A stretch of 5,730 nt of DNA from an uncultured Solobacterium sp. (GTDB lineage: Bacteria > Bacillota_I > Bacilli_A > Erysipelotrichales > Erysipelotrichaceae), in assembly GCA_938041275.1 (NCBI GenBank), contig CALISH010000042.1, forward strand, positions 1-5,730, written 5' to 3'. The notes under the pieces are model-generated. The model had not been told where the DNA came from. It did no database searches and was given only the letters and a program-made list of their open reading frames with translations. Position 1 is the stretch's first letter. Each line of letters begins with the position of its first letter. Made by a program: the position numbers and the translations under genes. This document shows, piece by piece, positions 1 to 5,730 of the stretch.

Positions 1-623
1 GTGTGCGTGATGATGCTACTGATTTTTGTTGTGAGTAAATCAATCGCAACCGTATTCTTGCCACCTTCCGGAATGATTATATCCGCATATTTCTTTGATG
101 GTTCCACAAATGCTTCATGCATTTGCTTAACAGTTCCCACATATTGATTTACAACAGACTCTAATGTTCTACCGCGTTCTTTTACGTCACGAACTAAACG
201 TCGAATAAATCGAATATCCGCATCAGTCTCCACAAAAATCTTGATGTCTAGTAAATTTCGAATCTTTTCTTCTTCTAATACAAATAAACCTTCTAGAATC
301 AAGACATCACATGGATAACAATCTTCTGTTTCGTTACTACGTGTGTGATTGACAAAATCATAGATTGGTTTACGAATCACTTTATTCGCAATTAGATCTT
401 GAATATTTTCAATCAATAAGTCATTGTCAAACGCAAATGGATGATCATAATTTGTCTTAATACGCTCTTCCATTGGCTTCTCTGCTTGATCTTTGTAATA
501 GTCATCTTGCCGGATAATTAGTACAGATTTTTTATCCGCAAATGTCTTTTTGATTGTTTCAGAGATTGATGTCTTTCCAGATGCACTACCACCGGCAATG
601 CCAATAATAATCGGTTTACTCAT
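1..623 (-). CDS. udk: Uridine kinase (uridine/cytidine salvage), 3' end cut by window edge
   Basis: This cytoplasmic P-loop kinase phosphorylates uridine and cytidine to UMP and CMP in pyrimidine salvage. Reading leftward from the ATG at 623-621, 207 residues are visible with no stop, so only a few C-terminal residues should be missing (the family usually has about 205-215). The Walker A loop GGSASGKT lies at residues 11-18. A substrate-site segment RQDDYYKD spans 38-45, with D41 the likely catalytic Asp. NYDHPFAFD follows at 58-66, then the lid-type region with RFIRRLVRD and ERGRTLESVV, and finally KYADIIIPEGG. The start overlaps the end of the upstream Nudix gene by 8 bases. A good ribosome binding site (AGAGG, 9 bases before the ATG) lies inside that gene, which suggests a shared transcript and coupled translation. 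Family identity is very secure; the exact nucleoside preference is not visible in the sequence. Confidence 0.96.
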   Translation of the reverse strand, partial: MSKPIIIGIAGGSASGKTSISETIKKTFADKKSVLIIRQDDYYKDQAEKPMEERIKTNYDHPFAFDNDLLIENIQDLIANKVIRKPIYDFVNHTRSNETEDCYPCDVLILEGLFVLEEEKIRNLLDIKIFVETDADIRFIRRLVRDVKERGRTLESVVNQYVGTVKQMHEAFVEPSKKYADIIIPEGGKNTVAIDLLTTKISSIITH

Positions 624-1089
624 TCGTATTTGCCTCTTTCACTTCTGATTTAATAAGTATCTCATTTTCGTCATAGTATAAACGAATTGAAAATGGAACT
701 TCGTTTCGAAACATTTTCTCCAGGAAGATACGATCACCTTCCCAAAGTTCTAAATCTAAAATACCCTTCTTTGGTATATATGCCAGTGTTCCCTCGCTGC
801 ATTCATGTAGAGTTCCAACATAATCACTCGTTTGATATACATAAATTTCTTCATCTTCATGATGTTCATAATGAAAATGAATGATACCACAATATAGCGC
901 AGATTGTACTTGATATCCTGTTTCTTCTATTACTTCACGTACCATGCATTCATATGGTGTTTCATTTGTCTTTAACTTTCCACCTACGCCTATCCATTTA
1001 CCGTGATTTAAGTCATGTTGTTTTTTATTACGTAATAACATCAACCACTTCTCATCATGGACTAGATAACATACTGTACTTTTAATCAT
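616..1089 (-). CDS. Nudix hydrolase, MutX/MTH1-like (probable 8-oxo-dGTP diphosphatase)
   Basis: This 157-residue single-domain Nudix protein probably hydrolyses oxidised or non-canonical nucleoside triphosphates to the monophosphate plus pyrophosphate, which keeps the dNTP pool clean. The Nudix box fits GX5EX7REUXEEXGU exactly at residues 37-59: G37, E43, R51, E52, E55, E56 and G58, the glutamates being the metal ligands. Upstream, LLLRN-type strand residues and HGKWIGVGGK resemble the streptococcal MutX subgroup. So do the later ECSEGTLAYIP and LELWEGDRIFLE segments and the length. The substrate is inferred from this likeness and not proved. The gene begins 8 bases before the mltG stop and ends 8 bases inside udk. 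No convincing ribosome binding site precedes its ATG, so its translation may depend on ribosomes finishing mltG. It occupies the slot between mltG and udk where B. subtilis carries yrrM, yrrN and yrrO. Confidence 0.92.
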   Translation of the reverse strand: MIKSTVCYLVHDEKWLMLLRNKKQHDLNHGKWIGVGGKLKTNETPYECMVREVIEETGYQVQSALYCGIIHFHYEHHEDEEIYVYQTSDYVGTLHECSEGTLAYIPKKGILDLELWEGDRIFLEKMFRNEVPFSIRLYYDENEILIKSEVKEANTNE

Positions 1090-2158
1090 TTAAATTTACA
1101 TGATCTTTCACATTTTGATTATGTTCTGTAAGTGTCTTTGCAAAGAATACTTCACCCGTCTTCGTATCAGCCACAAAGTAGAGATAGTCTGATTCAATCG
1201 GATTTAATACAGCTTTAAATACCTTCTCACCAGGATTCTCAATTGGTCCTGGAGGTAACCCTTTGTGTAAATAAGTATTATATGGTGAATCAAACTCTGC
1301 ATTAACTTCACAAGCTTGCCACTTATCTGTTTGACGATCAAAATCGATTGCATAGCATACTGTTACACTAGACTGTAATAACATACCTTGGTTTAAACGA
1401 TTATAGAACACGCCTGCAATTGTACGGAGTGTCGTTTCATCGCCTCCACCTTCGTACTGTACGATACTTGCTAAGGTATATAATTGATGAATAGAAAGCT
1501 TACTCTTAGCAATCGCATCTTTATTTGCTTCATAAACAACTTTTGTTTGGTCTAACATCTTAAGAGTTACATCTTTAGCAGTTGTTTCTTTATAAAATTC
1601 GTAGGTGTTTGGCGCGATATAGCCCTCTAGATAAATACGTACATTATCTTGGAACATTTCATCAGTAATAAATGGATATGTAGACTTCAAAGAAGAAATC
1701 CACTCTTTATCATTCCATAACTGAAGTAACTCATCTTCTTTGACGTTCGTAACTGCCGCAATTTTTTCAGCAATATGTTTTGCCCAGTCACCTTCCGTAA
1801 CGGTTACAGAAACAGTATCACTTGCTGCTGCTGTTGCACTATTTAATTTTTCTAAAATTGCTTGCAAATCCATATTACGATTTAATGTAAACGTTCCAGA
1901 CTTGAAATTATTAAGCTCGTAGAGTCTAATATACAACTTCGCAACATTTACATCTTTGATAAGATTCTCATTTTTTAGATGTTGTAAGATATCAGCTGAT
2001 GTATCACCAATATTCACTTTAAACTCAACTTCTTCAGAAGTTTCTGAAACAGCTTTAATTGATTGGGAATAATAAATATAAGAACTTACGCAGCCAACCG
2101 CTAATATCAAAATGAGTAATAAAGGAATTAAACTTTTCTTTTTTCTTCGCTTAGCCAT
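1082..2158 (-). CDS. mltG: Endolytic murein transglycosylase MltG (YceG-like)
   Basis: This membrane-anchored enzyme cleaves nascent glycan strands in peptidoglycan and is thought to set strand length or release them during wall synthesis. Of 358 residues, 1-8 are strongly basic (AKRRKKK) and 10-29 form one hydrophobic segment, so the rest faces outside. Residues about 45-105 form the LysM-like N-terminal part of the YceG family. The catalytic part follows, with LEGYIAPNTYEF at 177-188 and ASIVQYEGG at 230-238. E236 aligns with the catalytic Glu of E. coli MltG (E218 from memory). Next come GVFYNRLNQGM, YNTYLHKGLPPGPIENPG (293-310) and LYFVAD followed by HNQNV near the end. All hallmark blocks are present and the length is normal. 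The ATG lies 2 bases after the DUF1292 stop, with GGTGA 6 bases upstream as ribosome binding site. The end overlaps the Nudix start by 8 bases. LAVGC at 19-23 could be a lipobox. Confidence 0.96.
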   Translation of the reverse strand: MAKRRKKKSLIPLLLILILAVGCVSSYIYYSQSIKAVSETSEEVEFKVNIGDTSADILQHLKNENLIKDVNVAKLYIRLYELNNFKSGTFTLNRNMDLQAILEKLNSATAAASDTVSVTVTEGDWAKHIAEKIAAVTNVKEDELLQLWNDKEWISSLKSTYPFITDEMFQDNVRIYLEGYIAPNTYEFYKETTAKDVTLKMLDQTKVVYEANKDAIAKSKLSIHQLYTLASIVQYEGGGDETTLRTIAGVFYNRLNQGMLLQSSVTVCYAIDFDRQTDKWQACEVNAEFDSPYNTYLHKGLPPGPIENPGEKVFKAVLNPIESDYLYFVADTKTGEVFFAKTLTEHNQNVKDHVNLND

Positions 2159-2160
2159 GC

Positions 2161-2415
2161 CTATTCACCATCATCTTCACTGATAAATGCACCTAATACT
2201 TCTTGGCACATTTCCCATTCTTCTTCATCGACAACTTCATCCATTGATCCATCTTCATTATAACTGTATGCATACACATTGCCTTCTTCATCTGTTGGGT
2301 CTGTAAATAACACATACTTCTTTGTCTTATCATCATTTTCAAACGTCAAAAGAATTTCTACTTCACGTTCATTGCCTGTATCATCAGTAATCATCATTGT
2401 GTTGTTTTCAATCAT
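2161..2415 (-). CDS. yrzB: DUF1292 family protein (UPF0473, YrzB-like), function unknown
   Basis: This small, very acidic cytoplasmic protein of 84 residues belongs to the DUF1292 family, which is widespread in Firmicutes and has no established function. Family marks are an N-terminal strand region with EREVEILLTFE, then KKYVLFTDPTDEEGNVYAYSY at about 32-52, and the acidic helix DEEEWEMCQEVLGAF at 63-77. No signal peptide, membrane segment or metal-site pattern is visible. The start is well set: AAGGAG lies 10 bases before the ATG at 2415. That ribosome binding site directly follows the U-tract of a terminator-like hairpin, so expression may be set apart from ruvX. The stop (TAG) is 2 bases before the mltG ATG. 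The same position, between ruvX and mltG, is held by yrzB in B. subtilis, which supports the name by synteny. Confidence 0.92.
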   Translation of the reverse strand: MIENNTMMITDDTGNEREVEILLTFENDDKTKKYVLFTDPTDEEGNVYAYSYNEDGSMDEVVDEEEWEMCQEVLGAFISEDDGE

Positions 2416-2431
2416 CTTATCATCTCTCCTT

Positions 2432-2453
2432 AAAAAAGGCGTTTCGCCGCCTT
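2432..2453 (-). terminator. Terminator- or attenuator-like hairpin between ruvX and DUF1292
   Basis: On the minus strand a 6-bp stem (AAGGCG pairing with CGCCTT) closes a 6-base loop (GCGAAA). The U-run has six residues, the first two within the stem. The stem begins with the AA of the ruvX TAA stop codon, and the U-run ends next to the AAGGAG of the DUF1292 gene. Only the minus-strand direction has the U-run. The short stem suggests partial termination, leaving some readthrough into the conserved downstream genes. Confidence 0.6.
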
Positions 2454-2871
2454 ACTTTACATTACGATCAAGCCAAGTCTGTAGAATCTGTACCGCAGCT
2501 AACTGATCAATTTTCTTTTTACGTTTCTTTCTTGATACGTCTGCTTCTAACAAAATACTTTCAGCTACAGCTGTCGTAAATCGTTCATCTTGCATCTTAA
2601 CAGGGATACCAGATTCTTGTTCAAGAACCTCACCAAACTCTAGACAAATCTGTGCACGAGGACCAACATCATCATTCAATAATAGTGGTAAGCCTAGTAC
2701 TATCACATCTGGTTTTTCACGATCAACAATATCTAGCACTTTATCTAAGGCCATATTGTAATCATCGGGTTTAAAACGAATTGTCTCGATTGTTCTGGCG
2801 ATAAATCCTGTATCACTAAAACTAACACCACAAGTTACGCTACCAAGATCTAAGCCTAGATAGCGTGTCAT
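2452..2871 (-). CDS. ruvX: Putative Holliday junction resolvase-like / pre-16S rRNA processing nuclease RuvX (YqgF)
   Basis: This cytoplasmic 139-residue RNase H-fold protein belongs to the YqgF/RuvX family, which has been linked to 16S rRNA 5'-end processing in E. coli and to Holliday-junction cleavage in other bacteria. Which role applies here cannot be read from the sequence. Motifs in order are YLGLDLGSVTCGVSFSD at 4-20 (D8 catalytic), VIVLGLPLLLNDDVGPRAQ at 56-74, DERFTTAVAE at 95-104 (E96 probable ligand), and SRKKRKKKIDQLAAVQILQ at 113-131 (D122 probable ligand). All acidic active-site positions are kept and the length is normal. The ATG directly abuts the ireB TAA with no spacer. An AGAGG ribosome binding site sits 11 bases upstream within the ireB codons, so the two are almost surely cotranscribed and probably coupled. 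The stop codon is part of a hairpin that may end or attenuate this transcript. Confidence 0.95.
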   Translation of the reverse strand: MTRYLGLDLGSVTCGVSFSDTGFIARTIETIRFKPDDYNMALDKVLDIVDREKPDVIVLGLPLLLNDDVGPRAQICLEFGEVLEQESGIPVKMQDERFTTAVAESILLEADVSRKKRKKKIDQLAAVQILQTWLDRNVK

Positions 2872-3138
2872 TTAGTGATTTGCCTCTAAATAGAAACGAA
2901 CTAATTCTTCAATAATTTCATGACGTTCCACGGATTGGATCAAACTTCTTGAATTGTTATGTGAAGATATGTACGCAGGATCATCTGAGATCAAATACCC
3001 AGCCAACTGATTGATAGCGTTATATCCTCTCTCACTTAATGAAGCTTCTACCTGTTTTAAAACTTCGTGGATTGTTTCACGACGAATCTCTTCAGAATTA
3101 AAGCTCATCGTTTCAGTCAAATTATTTTGTTTCATCAT
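2872..3138 (-). CDS. ireB: IreB family regulatory phosphoprotein (DUF965, YrzL)
   Basis: This small cytoplasmic protein of 88 residues belongs to the IreB/DUF965 family. In Enterococcus faecalis, IreB is a substrate of the PASTA Ser/Thr kinase IreK and acts negatively on intrinsic cephalosporin resistance. The family core is clear: LSERGYNAINQLAGYLISDDPAYISSH at about 34-60, then RSLIQSVERHEIIEELVRFYLE to near the end. The N-terminal LTETMSF holds two threonines, T8 and T10, as candidate phosphosites. The reading frame is open further upstream to an ATG at 3153. I place the start at 3138 because a perfect GGAGGT lies 7 bases before it and overlaps the 3153 ATG. A second ATG follows directly at 3135. 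The gene abuts ruvX and is separated from alaS by a terminator, so it probably heads its own transcript. No partner kinase is in the window. Confidence 0.94.
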   Translation of the reverse strand: MMKQNNLTETMSFNSEEIRRETIHEVLKQVEASLSERGYNAINQLAGYLISDDPAYISSHNNSRSLIQSVERHEIIEELVRFYLEANH

Positions 3139-3145
3139 TTTGACT

Positions 3146-3151
3146 ACCTCC
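3146..3151 (-). promoter_or_regulatory. ireB: Ribosome binding site that sets the ireB start
   Basis: GGAGGT on the minus strand is a full anti-16S match placed 7 bases before the ATG at 3138 and 10 before the one at 3135. It overlaps the more distant in-frame ATG at 3153, which has no comparable site of its own. This rules against the longer 93-residue form. Confidence 0.85.
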
Positions 3152-3186
3152 ATCTCTGTAAATATTTTATGTCATATTTTACAAAA

Positions 3187-3192
3187 AGTATA
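3187..3192 (-). promoter_or_regulatory. Candidate -10 element of an ireB promoter
   Basis: TATACT on the minus strand (5 of 6 matches to TATAAT) lies in the AT-rich gap between the alaS terminator and ireB, about 48 bases before the chosen ATG. I see no good -35 hexamer 16-18 bases upstream, so the exact site is uncertain. A promoter somewhere in this gap is expected because the strong terminator separates ireB from alaS. Confidence 0.3.
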
Positions 3193-3235
3193 TACAACCG
3201 CTTCATTTCATTGTGTTTATAACATGAAAACTGCC

Positions 3236-3264
3236 AAAAAATAGGCACCATATAGGTGCCTATT
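3236..3264 (-). terminator. Rho-independent terminator of alaS
   Basis: On the minus strand a perfect 10-bp stem (AATAGGCACC with GGTGCCTATT) closes a 5-base loop (TATAT). A run of six Ts follows, the first two within the stem. It begins 11 bases after the alaS stop codon. The plus strand has no matching T-run after the stem, so it works in the alaS direction only. Confidence 0.93.
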
Positions 3265-3275
3265 GTAAAACATGA

Positions 3276-5730
3276 TTATTGTGCAAGAATTTCTCTTACT
3301 AATGCATGTGCTTCCTGTACTTTGGAAGTATCCTTACCACCAGCTTGTGCCATGTCAGGTCTACCACCACCATTACCACCAGTTAGCTGTGCAGCAGCCT
3401 TCACAATATCACCAGCCTTCTTACCCTTAGATATTGCGGCTTTCGAGCTAGCGCATACAAATGTCACTTTACCATCTGTTGTATTTGATACAAAGACAAA
3501 TCCATCCACAAGCTTATTACGCACATTTTCAGCATATGCCTTTAAGCTATTCGTATCAAATCCATTTAGGCTAAGTAGTACACAAGATAAGCCATTAATT
3601 ATTTCAGCTTGCTGTACTGCTGTATCCGCTGAAGATAATAATTCTGCTTCTTTATGTGCATCGTTCTCTTTACGGAGCTGCGCATTCTCTTCTTGTAGTG
3701 CAACTAACTTTTCTTTAAATCCTTGCCAAGATTGTAGTTTCATTAACTTTGCACATTCAAGTAAGTACTGTTCTTCAGTCTTAAAGTCCTTATATGCATC
3801 ATATTTTGTTTCTGATGTAATACGTCTAATACCAGACCCGATAGATTCTTCAGAAGTAATCTTAAATACGCATAAATCAGCAGTATTATTTGCGTGTGTA
3901 CCGCCACAGAATTCCTTAGAGAAATCTCCCATCGATACAACGCGGACTGTATCGCCGTACTTTTCATCAAACAATGCAATTGCACCAGAATTCTTCGCAG
4001 CTTCAACATCCATCACTTCAGTAACGATAGGCTCAGCTAAAGCAATCTGTTCATTCACAAGACGCTCAACCTCATTCAATTGTTCTTCTGTAGGTTTTTC
4101 AAAGTGCGTAAAGTCAAATCTACCATACTCAGCACAATTATAAGAACCAGCTTGCGCAATATGATCACCCAACACCTTCTTTAAAGCAGCTTGTAATAAG
4201 TGCAGTGAACTATGATTTGCACGTGTACGTTGACGCTTTTCATAGTCGTATTCACCTTCTACCACATCACCTTCTGAAAGTGTACCATTAACGATTGTAA
4301 TGTGATGTAGTGGTTGTTTATGTGGTGCTTTTTGCACATTCGTTACATTTGCTTTGAAATGATCATTCCAAACAATACCAGTATCTGCACACTGACCACC
4401 ACTTTCCGCATAGAAACATGTTTCATCAAGGATAATATCACCCTCATCAGTCAATGTATTAACACGTACACCATCCTTAAATAAGCCAATAACTTTACCT
4501 TTAGAATGTTTATCTGTATAACCCGTAAACTTACTCTCTTGTGTAAAGTCCATTAGGTCAGCTGATTGACCATGCATGGATTGAATATTTCCACGTGCTT
4601 CTCTTGCACGTGTCTTTTGAGCCTGCATTTCTTTATCAAAGCCTTCTGAATCAACACGGTAGCCTTCTTCTTCCGCAATCTCTGTAGTAAGTTCCTTTGG
4701 ATATCCATAAGTGTCATATAACTTAAACATTACCTCACCAGGTAAAATCTTAGAGTCCGCATGTTCTGCCAATGCATTCTGTAAGAGTGCTTCACCATTT
4801 GCTAATGTCTTATGGAAAGATTCTTCTTCCTGCTTCACTAGCTTTTCAATTAATGAAATCTTTTCTTGTAAGTATGGGTAGTAAGAGATCATATTATCTG
4901 CTACAACCTTTACAAGCTTATACATGAAAGCACCATCGATACCTAACTTAATGCCATAACGTACCGCACGTCGTAATACACGACGTAATACATATCCACG
5001 ACCTTCGTTAGAGAACATCGCACCATCCGCAATCGCAAAAGTAACCGTACGGATATGATCAGCGATTACGCGATATGCCATCTTGTATTCTTTTTCACTA
5101 TATGAATGTTTTGCATATTTCTCTGTTGCATGGATAATTGGTAAGAATAAATCAGTATCAAAGTTTGTTTCACCATCTTGAATCAAGCATATAAGACGCT
5201 CGAGGCCCATACCTGTATCAATATTCTTCTGTGGTAATTCTTTATACTCATGACGATCAACTTCACCAGGACGACAATCATATTGTGAGAATACGATATT
5301 CCAAACTTCAATATAACGATCATTCTCTAAATCATCAAAGAATAACTTTTCACCAATTCCTTCTGGATCATACTTTTCTCCACGGTCATAGTATAACTCT
5401 GTATCTGGTCCACCAGGTCCACGACCAATTTCCCAGAAGTTATCTTCTGTACGTCGAATGTGACTTGGTATCATACCTACCTTAACCCATTGGTTATAAG
5501 CTTCATCATCATCCGGATATACAGTTACATAAAGACGCTTTGGATCAAATCCAATCCATTCTGGGGATGTTAAGAATTCCCAAGCCCAAGTAATCGCTTC
5601 TTTCTTAAAGTAATCACCGATTGAAAAATTACCCAACATTTCAAAGAATGTGTGGTGACGAGCTGTACGACCTACATTTTCAATATCACCGGTACGGATA
5701 CATTTCTGACTTGTTGTGATACGATGGCAC
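3276..5730 (-). CDS. alaS: Alanine--tRNA ligase, 5' end cut by window edge
   Basis: This class II synthetase charges tRNA-Ala and removes mischarged Ser or Gly. The frame stays open to the window edge (first whole codon at 5729), so the internal Met at 5639 is not the start. 817 residues are visible and about 55-60 N-terminal ones are missing, giving a normal total near 875. In visible numbering, ITTSQKCIRTGDIENVG at 4-20 and RTARHHTFFEMLGNFSIGDYF at 21-41 form the motif 2 region, and GMGLERL at 173-179 is motif 3. The tRNA-binding helical part includes NEGRGYVLRRVLRRAVRYG near 241-259. The editing domain has the zinc-site pairs HSSLH at 506-510 and CGGTH at 608-612. A charged, coiled-coil-like linker follows at about 650-700, then the C-Ala domain with the glycine-rich GGNGGGRPDMAQAGGKD near 784-800. 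All key residues are present. A strong terminator follows the stop. Any leader control, such as a T-box, would lie outside the window. Confidence 0.98.
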   Translation of the reverse strand, partial: CHRITTSQKCIRTGDIENVGRTARHHTFFEMLGNFSIGDYFKKEAITWAWEFLTSPEWIGFDPKRLYVTVYPDDDEAYNQWVKVGMIPSHIRRTEDNFWEIGRGPGGPDTELYYDRGEKYDPEGIGEKLFFDDLENDRYIEVWNIVFSQYDCRPGEVDRHEYKELPQKNIDTGMGLERLICLIQDGETNFDTDLFLPIIHATEKYAKHSYSEKEYKMAYRVIADHIRTVTFAIADGAMFSNEGRGYVLRRVLRRAVRYGIKLGIDGAFMYKLVKVVADNMISYYPYLQEKISLIEKLVKQEEESFHKTLANGEALLQNALAEHADSKILPGEVMFKLYDTYGYPKELTTEIAEEEGYRVDSEGFDKEMQAQKTRAREARGNIQSMHGQSADLMDFTQESKFTGYTDKHSKGKVIGLFKDGVRVNTLTDEGDIILDETCFYAESGGQCADTGIVWNDHFKANVTNVQKAPHKQPLHHITIVNGTLSEGDVVEGEYDYEKRQRTRANHSSLHLLQAALKKVLGDHIAQAGSYNCAEYGRFDFTHFEKPTEEQLNEVERLVNEQIALAEPIVTEVMDVEAAKNSGAIALFDEKYGDTVRVVSMGDFSKEFCGGTHANNTADLCVFKITSEESIGSGIRRITSETKYDAYKDFKTEEQYLLECAKLMKLQSWQGFKEKLVALQEENAQLRKENDAHKEAELLSSADTAVQQAEIINGLSCVLLSLNGFDTNSLKAYAENVRNKLVDGFVFVSNTTDGKVTFVCASSKAAISKGKKAGDIVKAAAQLTGGNGGGRPDMAQAGGKDTSKVQEAHALVREILAQ

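Noticed and set aside
687..884. Plus-strand open frame of 65 codons opposite the Nudix gene
   Set aside because: Antisense to a clear gene, His-rich composition typical of a shadow frame, no ribosome binding site or family resemblance.
3139..3153. Longer ireB start at the ATG at 3153
   Set aside because: The strong GGAGGT overlaps this ATG and is correctly spaced only for 3138 or 3135; the extra residues (MEVVK) are simply the translated ribosome binding site.
3139..3235. Possible riboswitch, T-box or small RNA in the gap between alaS and ireB
   Set aside because: Once the alaS terminator is removed, fewer than 100 AT-rich bases remain, with no stable stem or T-box-like element; a promoter is the simpler reading.
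3256..4143. Long plus-strand open frame (295 codons) opposite the 3' part of alaS
   Set aside because: It lies wholly antisense to a highly conserved gene and crosses its terminator. The translation is rich in Ser, Cys, Ala and Phe with no recognisable domain, and I see no ribosome binding site. It is the mirror of alaS codon bias.
5231..5485. Plus-strand open frame of 84 codons opposite alaS
   Set aside because: His- and Tyr-rich shadow of the AlaS catalytic domain codons, with no start context or recognisable motif.
1..5730. Search for CRISPR arrays, insertion sequences, tRNA genes, long direct repeats or signs of recent transfer
   Set aside because: None seen: all genes share one strand, similar base composition and tight spacing, and the order resembles a conserved Firmicutes block. 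I found no support for a novel defence or mobile system.

Overview
The window carries seven protein genes, all transcribed on the minus strand and packed tightly. It suggests a low-GC, wall-forming member of the Bacillota (Firmicutes). The reasons are the AT-rich sequence, strong AGGAG-type ribosome binding sites, the Firmicutes-restricted small proteins IreB and DUF1292 (YrzB), and a gene order recalling the Bacillus subtilis alaS-yrzL-yrrK-yrzB-yrrL-yrrM-yrrN-yrrO-udk block. The standard genetic code fits every gene, with TAA or TAG stops. A Bacilli or Erysipelotrichia member is plausible, but that finer placement is inference and was not tested.

In the direction of transcription (right to left), the right part holds alaS. 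Its 5' end is cut by the window edge at 5730, and it ends at 3276. A strong intrinsic terminator follows it (3236-3264). After a short AT-rich gap with a candidate promoter come ireB (best start at 3138) and ruvX, which abut with no spacer. A compact terminator-like hairpin (2432-2453) then begins inside the ruvX stop codon and runs directly into the ribosome binding site of the DUF1292 gene. DUF1292, mltG, a MutX-like Nudix hydrolase gene and udk follow with gaps or overlaps of only a few bases. udk is cut at its 3' end by the left edge, with 207 codons visible.

The genes are housekeeping in character: alanine charging with proofreading (AlaS), a kinase-substrate regulator linked to cell-wall stress (IreB), a YqgF/RuvX nuclease-fold protein for rRNA or DNA processing, a peptidoglycan lytic transglycosylase (MltG), nucleotide-pool cleaning (Nudix) and pyrimidine salvage (Udk). 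IreB and MltG both relate to cell-envelope control; the other genes are grouped more by conserved synteny than by one pathway.

I found no previously undescribed system. The points most worth a second look are the hairpin at the ruvX/DUF1292 junction, the Nudix gene in the slot where B. subtilis has yrrM-yrrN-yrrO, the two identical 8-base overlaps around that Nudix gene, a possible lipobox in MltG, and the phosphosite layout of IreB. No tRNA, rRNA, CRISPR, insertion sequence or long repeat was seen, and no stretch over 300 bases lacks a gene.
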